Source: Candidatus Njordarchaeota archaeon | Lineage (GTDB): Archaea > Asgardarchaeota > Njordarchaeia > Njordarchaeales > JAHKLH01 | Direction: 5' to 3' | Assembly: GCA_029856635.1 (NCBI GenBank) | Contig: JAHKLH010000024.1 | Coordinates: 1-12,860, forward strand | Length of the DNA stretch: 12,860 bases | Shown: piece after piece, positions 7,112 to 12,860 of the stretch | Position numbering within the stretch: the first letter of the stretch is position 1 | Layout of the letters: every line of letters begins with the position of its first letter | Notes under the pieces: model-generated | What the model saw: only the letters and a program-made list of their open reading frames with translations | Database searches by the model: none | What the model was told of the DNA's origin: nothing | Program-made: the position numbers and the translations under genes

Positions 7112-7131
7112 TGTAGAAAATAATTTCTACA
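7112..7131. repeat. 8-bp perfect inverted repeat behind iorB
   Basis: TGTAGAAA (7112-7119) and TTTCTACA (7124-7131) flank a 4-nt loop, ATAA. A third copy of the arm, TGTAGAAAA, lies at 7066-7074. It lies about 32 nt past the iorB stop in the reading direction of that gene, so the RNA could fold a 3' hairpin. No long U-run follows, so a classical terminator is not shown. A dimeric regulator site is an alternative. Confidence 0.45.
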
Positions 7132-7163
7132 TACTGACTTCATGTTTTTAATTAAATTCTTGT

Positions 7164-7778
7164 TCAGCAAATTTTTTGAGTTAATTTTTTCCCAAGTTCA
7201 AGTCCTGTTCTGAATGCTCTTATGTTTAACTCAATAATTTTTTGTTTCTTAGCAAAAACTCTTTTGATTGCCCCTTCGCCAGATTGTGGTTTCAGTGGAA
7301 ATTCAGGTACTGCAAAAGCAATACCCAGTAAAATTGTATTTTGTAAGAGATAACTACCTAGTTCTTCTGCGATTTTAAGAGCATTTGCTTTAATAACCCT
7401 TTTAAAATTGGTCTCCAATGATTTGATAATTTCGGTTTCTGAAGGAACTTTTTCACTTCCAATCATAGCTCCAGGAGGCGGAATTAAGTTTTCATTTAGT
7501 ATTAACCATCCTTCTGGCTTAAGCATGTGCGCATATCTTGTGGCTTCTATAAGCTCCAATGCAATCATCATGTCGGCCTCTCCTTTTGGTATCAGCGGCG
7601 ACATAACTTCCCCGATCCTCACTGTCATATAGACACTTCCTAAACGCTGACTCATTCCATGAATTTCGCTTAGTAATACATTTTTTCCTTCAATAAGCGC
7701 TGCAATTGATATTATAGAACCCGCGGTAAGTATTCCTTGTCCACCAACGCCTGCTAAAAATATCGAGTACTGTTTCAT
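7164..7778 (-). CDS. iorB: Indolepyruvate ferredoxin oxidoreductase subunit beta
   Basis: The 204-aa product is a gamma/beta-type subunit of the 2-oxoacid:ferredoxin oxidoreductase family, closest in pattern to IorB. With IorA it oxidatively decarboxylates aryl pyruvates from aromatic amino acids to aryl-acyl-CoA, reducing ferredoxin. Evidence: GVGGQGIL (11-18), the SEIHGMSQR block (about 37-45) followed by GSV, and SPLIPKGEADMMIALELIEA (60-79). Length is normal. IorA, which holds the TPP and Fe-S sites, is not in the window, so this copy is separated from its partner. GGGGA about 7 nt before the ATG supports the start. It follows the archaemetzincin gene by 18 nt on the same strand and is probably co-transcribed with it. 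A related 2-oxoacid oxidoreductase gamma chain is the main alternative. Confidence 0.88.
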   Translation of the reverse strand: MKQYSIFLAGVGGQGILTAGSIISIAALIEGKNVLLSEIHGMSQRLGSVYMTVRIGEVMSPLIPKGEADMMIALELIEATRYAHMLKPEGWLILNENLIPPPGAMIGSEKVPSETEIIKSLETNFKRVIKANALKIAEELGSYLLQNTILLGIAFAVPEFPLKPQSGEGAIKRVFAKKQKIIELNIRAFRTGLELGKKLTQKIC

Positions 7779-7796
7779 TTTTCTTCCCCTATAAAA

Positions 7797-8324
7797 TTAA
7801 GACTTAATAACTCCAATTCTCATTAACACTTTCTTACATTTATCACAGAAATCAGGATATTTCAAATCGAGCTCAAATAGAGAGTTTGCAAAACGCATTA
7901 CACATTCATTTTTACAATGTGGAAGTCCAAATACGTGACCAAGTTCGTGTTTAACTGTCTTCTGAATTCGTTCTAAAAAGATTGTCGTACTGTCTGTAAT
8001 TTGTAATCTCCATATGCTGATTACTGCCCCGTAGTATGGCTCTGCTACCCCAAATACAAAATTAAGATGCGGAACAAACAAGTCGTAGGGAATAACTATT
8101 AAAAAGAATCTATGCCCATATTCAATTGCTTTTTCAAGTATTTTGCTTCCGTTAAATTGACCACGATATTGATCATAGGCAAATTGTATGCCAAATGGTA
8201 TATTTTCACATGCTTTAAAATTTACTCCAGTAAAAGTATTTTCTGCAGTTCTGACAACAACACTCTTTACAATTTCCGGTATTTTGCTGTGAAAGTATAC
8301 AAAAAATTTTGTGTTTCTCATCAT
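7797..8324 (-). CDS. amzA: Archaemetzincin zinc metalloprotease
   Basis: A 175-aa archaemetzincin, a small soluble metzincin peptidase of unknown physiological substrate. The zinc-binding signature HELGHVFGLPHC is at 126-137 (His126, Glu127, His130, His136). The family's second metal site is supplied by Cys137, Cys141, Cys160 and Cys163 (CDKC at 160-163), and the Met-turn Met143 is in CVM. All key residues are present, so an active enzyme is likely. The double ATG at 8324/8321 is taken as the start. It is preceded only by a weak GGTT, and upstream in-frame codons would add a 24-residue hydrophobic stretch that overlaps the xpf start region. iorB follows 18 nt downstream. No signal peptide is seen from this start, so it is probably cytoplasmic. 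Confidence 0.9.
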   Translation of the reverse strand: MMRNTKFFVYFHSKIPEIVKSVVVRTAENTFTGVNFKACENIPFGIQFAYDQYRGQFNGSKILEKAIEYGHRFFLIVIPYDLFVPHLNFVFGVAEPYYGAVISIWRLQITDSTTIFLERIQKTVKHELGHVFGLPHCKNECVMRFANSLFELDLKYPDFCDKCKKVLMRIGVIKS

Positions 8325-8375
8325 AAGAATAACCAAAAATTTAAGCTTAAAAGAAAAATAGCATTTTGAGAGGAA

Positions 8376-9209
8376 TTGTGTATAAAATTGGTTCAAGTTG
8401 ATTTATTTGGAAGAGCACCCGAGATTGTTGTAGATATTCACGAGGCAAAAAGAGAAAAAGATACATCAATAACATTGTTTCTCCGTTGGGCGAAAACTCA
8501 TGATATCGCGTACGCTGTAAAAAAATTAGACGTTGGCGACCTAATTCTGCCTGATGAGTATGTTATTGAGAGAAAGACAATTAGAGATTTTTTGAATAGC
8601 TTATTTGGTAAGAATCCCTCTGGAAGGCTCAGACTTTATGATCAACTTGCTGCGATGGTTAAAGCATATAAGCATCCTATATTGCTGATTGAGGGTGGAT
8701 TAGCAATAAGGAAGGATCCCAATAATAGATGCATATTTATTCCAAAAGTTAGACGTCCCTGGAAGGAACGTTTGTGGTGGGTTGTGGAAGAACAAATAAA
8801 TGTAAGCCCAAAAGCATTTGATTCTGCTATTGAAAAAATTGAAGAAATGGGTGTTAAGGTCATTTTGAGTTTTGATGCTCGACATGGTGCAGAGATACTA
8901 AAGAAAATTTATCTACAAATACGCGGGTTATTAAAGGAAGAACCATCAAAAAAGTATGCAATTGTTCGCGCAAAACCAAAATTAAAAACAATCTATGATT
9001 GGCAATTATTTTTCCTTAGTGGACTTCCAGGAATTTCTGTTGCACGAGCTAAAAAATTATTAGCGAAGTATAAAACACCCTTTGATGCTATTAAAAACGT
9101 TCAACGATGGTCTGTAGACATTGATGGTATTGGTCCAGCTACCGTAGAAAAAGTTTCTCGAGTTCTTTTTAGTAAATTCAAGGAAAGGAATAATTCTAAT
9201 AAAAAATAA
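8376..9209 (+). CDS. xpf: XPF/MUS81-family structure-specific endonuclease
   Basis: Cuts branched or flap DNA as a homodimer. The 277-aa product is the short crenarchaeal-type form, with an ERCC4 nuclease domain plus tandem HhH and no helicase half. Motifs: VDIHE (19-23), GDLILP (54-59), ERKTIRDF (65-72) and HhH motifs at about 214-229 (LSGLPGISVARAKKLL) and 249-260 (DGIGPATVEKV). The first motif, usually V-D-x-R-E, has His at the Arg position. A basic, Trp-rich stretch at about 112-141 looks like an insertion compared with other short XPFs. The C-terminus (KFKERNNSNKK) shows no PCNA-binding QxxhxxFF box. The start is uncertain: TTG at 8376 lies just 2 nt after GAGAGG, TTG at 8388 lies 14 nt after it, and no ATG exists. 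It diverges from amzA by about 50 nt. Confidence 0.9.
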   Translation: MCIKLVQVDLFGRAPEIVVDIHEAKREKDTSITLFLRWAKTHDIAYAVKKLDVGDLILPDEYVIERKTIRDFLNSLFGKNPSGRLRLYDQLAAMVKAYKHPILLIEGGLAIRKDPNNRCIFIPKVRRPWKERLWWVVEEQINVSPKAFDSAIEKIEEMGVKVILSFDARHGAEILKKIYLQIRGLLKEEPSKKYAIVRAKPKLKTIYDWQLFFLSGLPGISVARAKKLLAKYKTPFDAIKNVQRWSVDIDGIGPATVEKVSRVLFSKFKERNNSNKK

Positions 9210-9226
9210 CTAGTTTCTAGCAATAT

Positions 9227-9664
9227 TCACTTTACAATTCCCATTGACTTCAAGTATGAATAAGCCTTCTCCAATGCGATTCGCGAATTTTTAAATTTGA
9301 TTCTAGCCAATGCCTTCTTATACGGCAACCATGCAAATCCTTTATGTTCAAAAGATAATTTCACATTTACTTCATTTGTTTTTGCTAAGAAAAATACTAT
9401 TGTTTTTCGAACTAGCTTATTATTGCGGCGATAAAAAAAGCTTATTTCATAGCGAAAACCAAAGATAAACTCGAGTTTTTTTATTCCCGTTTCTTCGTAA
9501 ATTTCTCTTTTCGCAGCATCAATGTCAGATTCTCCCGGCTCAACATTACCACGAGGAAATTCCCAATAGCCTGATGGATATTGGAGAAGAAGAAAGAGCG
9601 GCTCTCCAGTTTTTTCATCAATTCTGAAAACTATAGCACCTGCAGATCTCTCGTAGATCACCAT
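9227..9664 (-). CDS. Nudix hydrolase, bis(5'-nucleosyl)-tetraphosphatase-like
   Basis: A 145-aa Nudix enzyme that hydrolyses a nucleoside diphosphate linked to another moiety. A perfect Nudix box GX5EX7REUXEEXGU runs from Gly39 to Ile61 (Glu45, Arg53, Glu54, Glu57, Glu58). The lead-in SGYWEFPRGNVEPGE and the short length resemble archaeal and NUDT2-type Ap4A hydrolases, but substrate cannot be decided from sequence. It starts at ATG 9664 with a weak GGTT upstream. It follows nucS by 51 nt on the same strand, so co-transcription is plausible and would place nucleotide clean-up beside mismatch cleavage. Its stop lies 17 nt from the convergent xpf stop. Confidence 0.92.
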   Translation of the reverse strand: MVIYERSAGAIVFRIDEKTGEPLFLLLQYPSGYWEFPRGNVEPGESDIDAAKREIYEETGIKKLEFIFGFRYEISFFYRRNNKLVRKTIVFFLAKTNEVNVKLSFEHKGFAWLPYKKALARIKFKNSRIALEKAYSYLKSMGIVK

Positions 9665-9715
9665 TTCTTCTAACCATTATTTCTCGTAATTTACAAATTC
9701 ATTTTAGATTTTATC

Positions 9716-10501
9716 TTATCGAATAAACTTAGTAGCTGGTCCTTCTTCCTTTGGTGGAAGAAGTTGTTTGAATTCCAAATTATATTTTTTAAGTAGTTTC
9801 AAAGCCTTATCAGAAATCGCTGGAGCTACAAGAATACCCCGTATTCTTTCCTTATACTTCTCAGAGAAATACTCTACATATCTTTTAAGTTGAGATACAG
9901 CATCAAGATGTGCTTGTGCTCTTTTAAATTCCAATACGACTAGTTTATTACTGCTATCTTTGCAAAGAAGATCTACATTACCAAAGGGTGTTGGAACTTC
10001 CTTACCTATTATTTTTAGTCCTTCCTCAATGATTGAAGGGTTCTTTTCTACGAGTTTCACCATTGATTCATGCGTAGCCCAGATACTAAAAATCCTTGTT
10101 TCTAATTTTACAGCCAAAAAAATGTAAACGTTTTTTGATTTCACAATTATTGTTTCACGTGGTCTAGGTCTTACACTCCGGATTATTAATAGATTGTCCC
10201 TTACCATAGCATATGGTATTGATCCCGGCGGTTGCCAATTTATTGGCTCTCGTTTGATAGCTCCGTGTATCATCAATGTTCCATCTGGCTTTGAGATCAG
10301 TAATCTATCTGCAAAATCTATGTATGATTTTGCTCTCCCTTCATACTCGACGCTGCATTTTAAATATATGATTATTACGTATTTACTCTTAAGCTTATTA
10401 AACTCCTCAGCAACACGGTGTATATCTGGATTTTCTAATAAGATATACAAAGTTCCTTCACCAAATATTTTTGTTTCAGTTATTCTCAAAGTGTAACTCA
10501 A
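9716..10501 (-). CDS. nucS: Endonuclease NucS / EndoMS (mismatch-specific)
   Basis: NucS/EndoMS cleaves both strands at certain mismatches and also branched or single-stranded DNA, working with PCNA, and replaces MutSL in many archaea. The 261-aa product has the N-terminal binding domain with CSVEYEGRAKSYIDFADRL (49-67), KPDGTLMIHG (71-80) and EPINWQPPG (85-93). The C-terminal RecB-like PD-(D/E)XK nuclease domain has Asp177 (GNVDLL), Glu191-x-Lys193 (LEFKR) and Gln204 in QLKRYVE. All catalytic residues are present. The frame has no usable ATG or GTG. TTG at 10501 is the likely start, with no ribosome site, so a leaderless message is possible. It lies 78 nt downstream of fibrillarin on the same strand, with a hairpin between. 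Nudix follows. Confidence 0.93.
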   Translation of the reverse strand: MSYTLRITETKIFGEGTLYILLENPDIHRVAEEFNKLKSKYVIIIYLKCSVEYEGRAKSYIDFADRLLISKPDGTLMIHGAIKREPINWQPPGSIPYAMVRDNLLIIRSVRPRPRETIIVKSKNVYIFLAVKLETRIFSIWATHESMVKLVEKNPSIIEEGLKIIGKEVPTPFGNVDLLCKDSSNKLVVLEFKRAQAHLDAVSQLKRYVEYFSEKYKERIRGILVAPAISDKALKLLKKYNLEFKQLLPPKEEGPATKFIR

Positions 10502-10511
10502 AGAAATAATA

Positions 10512-10560
10512 AATCCAAAAATATCCTGCTTTAATTATCTTGATGAAGATAATCCAAAAA
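10512..10560. repeat. Direct repeats plus 8-bp hairpin ahead of nucS
   Basis: AATCCAAAAA occurs at 10512-10521 and 10551-10560. Between them lies a perfect inverted repeat, ATTATCTT (10534-10541) and AAGATAAT (10546-10553), around GATG. The set fills most of the fibrillarin-nucS gap and lies 11-60 nt before the nucS TTG. It could be an operator, a processing or termination element between the two genes, or promoter sequence. No function is shown. Confidence 0.45.
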
Positions 10561-10579
10561 CTGTGAATATTAAGAATGG

Positions 10580-11272
10580 CTACTCCCTATAACCGATAAA
10601 CATCACGTGATCTCGAGAGTATGGTTCTATATTTATTTGCTCTACCACTTTTAATCCTTCATTTTTTAGAAACTCTGCTTGCTCTTTATATATCTCCTCC
10701 GGTGATCTTGTAACATCTATACTTCGTGCCTTTATTGCAATCATAAACCAACCACCGGATTTAAGAAACATTTTCGCATTATCTGCTAAGATTCTCGCTT
10801 GATCCGGCTGGGCTACATCACAATAGATTCCATCAACACATTCACCAATGTAATCATACATTCCAGGCAATCTTGCATCTTTAAGCAACGGAATTATGTT
10901 TCGTCGAATACGTGCAACTCTTAACAGATCTCGCAGGGGCCTATGTGCAAATTCTATCCCATATATTATCCCTGATTTCCCAATGATATCACTTATGTGA
11001 GATGCCGTTGTTCCTGATGCTATTCCTAAATAAAGTATTCTTTGACCTTCTTTTATTGGAAATTCTTTTAATCCCTTTATTATTGCTGCTGCTAGTTTGC
11101 TCCTGTATGGATTCCAGGATCGATATTCAATACCTTTATGTTTGATAAGTTTTTCATCATAAACTTTGAATCCAGGCGTTAAGTTTTTAGTAGCAAGTAT
11201 TTTTGATCCATCCTCAAACTCGATCCAAAAGACTCCAGGAAATTTTTCTTTTATATTAACCACACTTGCCAA
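10580..11272 (-). CDS. flpA: Fibrillarin-like rRNA/tRNA 2'-O-methyltransferase
   Basis: The SAM-dependent catalytic subunit of C/D-box sRNPs, which methylates ribose 2'-OH of rRNA and tRNA with Nop5 and L7Ae. The 230-aa length is typical. Evidence: YRSWNPYRSKLAAAI (50-64), the SAM loop LGIASGTTASHISD (82-95), the acidic SAM-ribose residue in GIEFAH (Glu107), CDVAQPDQ (151-158), KARSIDVTRS (181-190) and EPYSRDH (206-212). The start is TTG at 11272, supported by GAGGGTG (11280-11286) with 7-nt spacing. Archaeal fibrillarin usually follows nop5. Here the upstream neighbour is instead a divergent exported-protein gene and nop5 is not in the window. nucS and Nudix lie downstream on the same strand. 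Confidence 0.96.
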   Translation of the reverse strand: MASVVNIKEKFPGVFWIEFEDGSKILATKNLTPGFKVYDEKLIKHKGIEYRSWNPYRSKLAAAIIKGLKEFPIKEGQRILYLGIASGTTASHISDIIGKSGIIYGIEFAHRPLRDLLRVARIRRNIIPLLKDARLPGMYDYIGECVDGIYCDVAQPDQARILADNAKMFLKSGGWFMIAIKARSIDVTRSPEEIYKEQAEFLKNEGLKVVEQINIEPYSRDHVMFIGYRE

Positions 11273-11279
11273 TTCAAAA

Positions 11280-11286
11280 CACCCTC
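11280..11286 (-). promoter_or_regulatory. Ribosome binding site deciding the TTG start of flpA
   Basis: GAGGGTG on the minus strand, 7 nt before TTG at 11272. No ATG or GTG with comparable support is nearby. The product from this TTG begins just where archaeal fibrillarins begin. Confidence 0.7.
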
Positions 11287-11374
11287 AAAAATACATCACA
11301 ACAAAAATTGTAAAATTTTGATCCATTGGTTATCCAGTTTTTGTGCGCATTTTTCATTTCAATGAAAGAAAGAG

Positions 11375-12860
11375 ATGATGACAAAGGCTAAGAATATGAG
11401 AAGGACGTATAACACATGCAGAATAACGCTTATAATCTTCCTTTTAATTTTAGCGCCAACACTGAAAACAGACATTCTCTCTATTTCCGCAATTCCTCAA
11501 GGCAATTATTACCAGAAAACAAGCTTAAATTCATCTTGGCAGGAGGAAGGATTAATTAACGTTCTTCTCAAAAAATTACAAAGTATTGTTCCATCTTCCG
11601 TTCTGATAATAAACGGTACTAAGCTATCGGGATCACTTACATCTTTGTTTTCTAATGACTCTGATTTTTTAGTGGTAAATTCGACAGGGATTTATGTTGA
11701 TATACTCCTTGAATTTGCTGGAATTCAAAATGGAGGAATTCTAAAGGTAGATACATTTTATGTGAATACATCATCAAATACTACGATACCACTTAACATC
11801 TCAATATATGATTCGGTTATGTGCAAGTTTACTTACCTTGGATTCGCAAACTCAACAATACATATTGATGGAAACTATATAACAGCAGATGGACGCTTAA
11901 TCTTAAAATTGTGGGGGCGTCGAGAAGGAACAATATACGTCTCATATGCCATTTTTTCGGAAGATCCAGTTAAATACCTCGCACCAGTTTATTACAAATA
12001 TATCACCTCAGAGAATGTATTACTTCATAAAGTTGAAATTGATGTTTGCTTCATTCCAGCAAAAATCTACTTATTAAATTTGTCATATTTCTGGCGTTTT
12101 CTTTATGCAGAACCAGAGATAGAATGGAATTTTACCGAGCGTAGTTTTTTGGCGCGAGACTTTGGTGTGTATCGATTGTATTTTGAAGGACTTGATAAAT
12201 GGAATTGCCCTGATTATGTTTTATCTAAACTCGTTATCATTAATAAGAGAGGAGAATACCTACCTTTTGATGCTTTTCGTGTATATTATCGAACATTAAG
12301 AGAAGTACCTAACTCAAAAAAGACTGCCTTTTCTGCATTTGAAAGAGAAGTCCTACTGACTAATCTTTCAAAAACTATTATTTCACCAATACTATGGCTT
12401 AATCTGACGTCTAATAATTTTAATTTTTTAGCTACAAAGAGCGATCTATCTGATCTTAGATTTTTACAGGAAATTAATGGATCATTTTATTTAATTCCTC
12501 ATTTTATTAGAACATGGAATGGAAAATATGCAGTAATTTTTCTACGACCATTGTTAATCAATAATCATTCACAAATAATCATGCAGTATGGAAATCCCAC
12601 ATTTCAAGATTTGTCACTTACTTATTTCACAAATGAAACATTATTTTATGATGATTTCACCCAAGATGATTTCTTGCGTGCATGGAATACATCTGATAAC
12701 ATGTGGCGAAGGATATATGTCGAGGGCCATAATAGCTATGCAATTTGGCACATACGTACAGAAAATAAATCACGATTAGAAAACATTTTTAAAACATGGT
12801 CCGATAATATCACGCTAGAGACAACATTTAGGATTAACATTTCTGAATTCCTTTTCATAA
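11375..12860 (+). CDS. Exported sequon-rich protein with DUF2341-like region (3' truncated)
   Basis: One frame stays open from ATG 11375 to the window end, so at least 495 residues are encoded and the C-terminus is missing. The N-terminus has a basic stretch (KAKNMRR) and a hydrophobic core ITLIIFLLILAPTL (about 17-30), a signal peptide or N-terminal anchor. I count 18 N-x-S/T sequons in 495 residues, suited to a glycosylated surface protein. Residues about 330-428 resemble DUF2341: SDLRFLQEINGS (359-370), a WNGKYAVIFLRP strand (381-392), then QYGNP (404-408) and FYDDFTQDDFLRAW (424-437). In known proteins that last pattern opens a concanavalin-like domain. The earlier part (about 78-200) looks beta-rich. 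The start could also be ATG 11378 or 11396, and no clear ribosome site is present. It diverges from flpA. Ligand and role are unknown. Confidence 0.8.
   Translation, partial: MMTKAKNMRRTYNTCRITLIIFLLILAPTLKTDILSISAIPQGNYYQKTSLNSSWQEEGLINVLLKKLQSIVPSSVLIINGTKLSGSLTSLFSNDSDFLVVNSTGIYVDILLEFAGIQNGGILKVDTFYVNTSSNTTIPLNISIYDSVMCKFTYLGFANSTIHIDGNYITADGRLILKLWGRREGTIYVSYAIFSEDPVKYLAPVYYKYITSENVLLHKVEIDVCFIPAKIYLLNLSYFWRFLYAEPEIEWNFTERSFLARDFGVYRLYFEGLDKWNCPDYVLSKLVIINKRGEYLPFDAFRVYYRTLREVPNSKKTAFSAFEREVLLTNLSKTIISPILWLNLTSNNFNFLATKSDLSDLRFLQEINGSFYLIPHFIRTWNGKYAVIFLRPLLINNHSQIIMQYGNPTFQDLSLTYFTNETLFYDDFTQDDFLRAWNTSDNMWRRIYVEGHNSYAIWHIRTENKSRLENIFKTWSDNITLETTFRINISEFLFI

Larger units (their letters stand above)
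6768..7163. other. 396-nt gene-free stretch
   Basis: This lies downstream of iorB and upstream of the GTPase gene on the minus strand. All frames are broken by stops, and only micro-ORFs of about 15-17 codons occur. It holds the GTPase promoter at the left, a 7-bp hairpin at 6835-6851 and an 8-bp hairpin at 7112-7131. T-runs on the plus strand at 6832-6837 and about 6906-6911 do not follow a plus-strand gene. I see no tRNA, C/D-box RNA or remnant of a known gene. Confidence 0.55.

Noticed and set aside
7063..7116. 17-codon micro-ORF after AGGTGA
   Set aside because: The ribosome site is only 3 nt from the ATG and the peptide has no notable feature. It is kept only as part of the repeat finding, not as a gene.
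10540..10566. C/D-box guide RNA near flpA (TGATGA at about 10541-10546, CTG downstream)
   Set aside because: The C box lacks the purine at its first position, and no true CTGA D box follows at the right distance.
11374..11466. ATGATGA as a C box with CTGA near 11460
   Set aside because: The spacing is too long for an archaeal C/D RNA, and the motif is the double start codon of the exported-protein gene.
12588..12779. 63-codon plus-strand frame near the right edge
   Set aside because: It lies in another frame of the long exported-protein gene, which has coherent sequence throughout.
1..12860. CRISPR arrays, insertion sequences, att sites and rRNA
   Set aside because: No regularly spaced repeats, transposase-like frames, long terminal inverted repeats or GC-rich structured RNA blocks were seen by eye.

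Overview
The window looks like chromosomal DNA from an archaeon, most likely a thermophilic or TACK-type (Thermoproteota-like) lineage. The evidence is the gene set: a FAU-1 type RNA-binding ribonuclease, fibrillarin, NucS/EndoMS, a short XPF nuclease with no helicase half, an XPB helicase, a free-standing archaeal ThrRS editing domain, an archaemetzincin and IorB. Initiation sites also look archaeal, with GGTG/GGAGG Shine-Dalgarno motifs, several TTG or GTG starts and AT-rich TATA-like boxes. The DNA is clearly AT-rich by eye. No tRNA, rRNA, CRISPR array or insertion sequence was seen. The exact lineage cannot be fixed from this sequence.

Layout. Positions 1-214 are non-coding, with AT-rich direct and inverted repeats. 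ndk (minus, 215-679) diverges from a gene of unknown function (plus, 746-1282). The unknown gene converges on fau-1 (minus, 1279-2817) with overlapping stop codons. Next comes a plus-strand run: an AlkA/OGG-superfamily HhH-GPD DNA glycosylase (2850-3728), a ThrRS-type editing domain (3740-4162) and an XPB-like helicase (4194-6182). It ends 3 nt before a convergent Ras-like small GTPase (6186-6767, minus). A 396-nt gene-free stretch follows, with two small inverted repeats. A minus-strand pair, archaemetzincin then iorB (8324 down to 7164), diverges from an XPF-type nuclease (plus, 8376-9209). XPF converges on a minus-strand row read as fibrillarin (11272-10580), nucS (10501-9716) and a Nudix hydrolase (9664-9227). 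At the right edge a plus-strand gene starts at about 11375 and runs off the window. It encodes a signal-peptide-bearing, sequon-rich exported protein with a DUF2341-like region.

How the genes fit together. Much of the window concerns nucleic-acid maintenance. The glycosylase (base excision), XPB and XPF (nucleotide excision or structure-specific repair), NucS (mismatch-specific cleavage), Nudix (nucleotide clean-up) and NDK (NTP/dNTP supply) lie within about 10 kb. RNA functions (FAU-1, fibrillarin, the tRNA editing domain) are interspersed. The points most worth following are a Ras-like GTPase with a broken G3 motif, an editing domain that has lost an active-site lysine, an XPB with R-A-D in place of R-E-D and a long N-terminal extension, iorB without iorA but paired with a metalloprotease, and the glycosylation-sequon-dense exported protein. 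I found no clearly new multi-gene system. The candidates are atypical members of known families.
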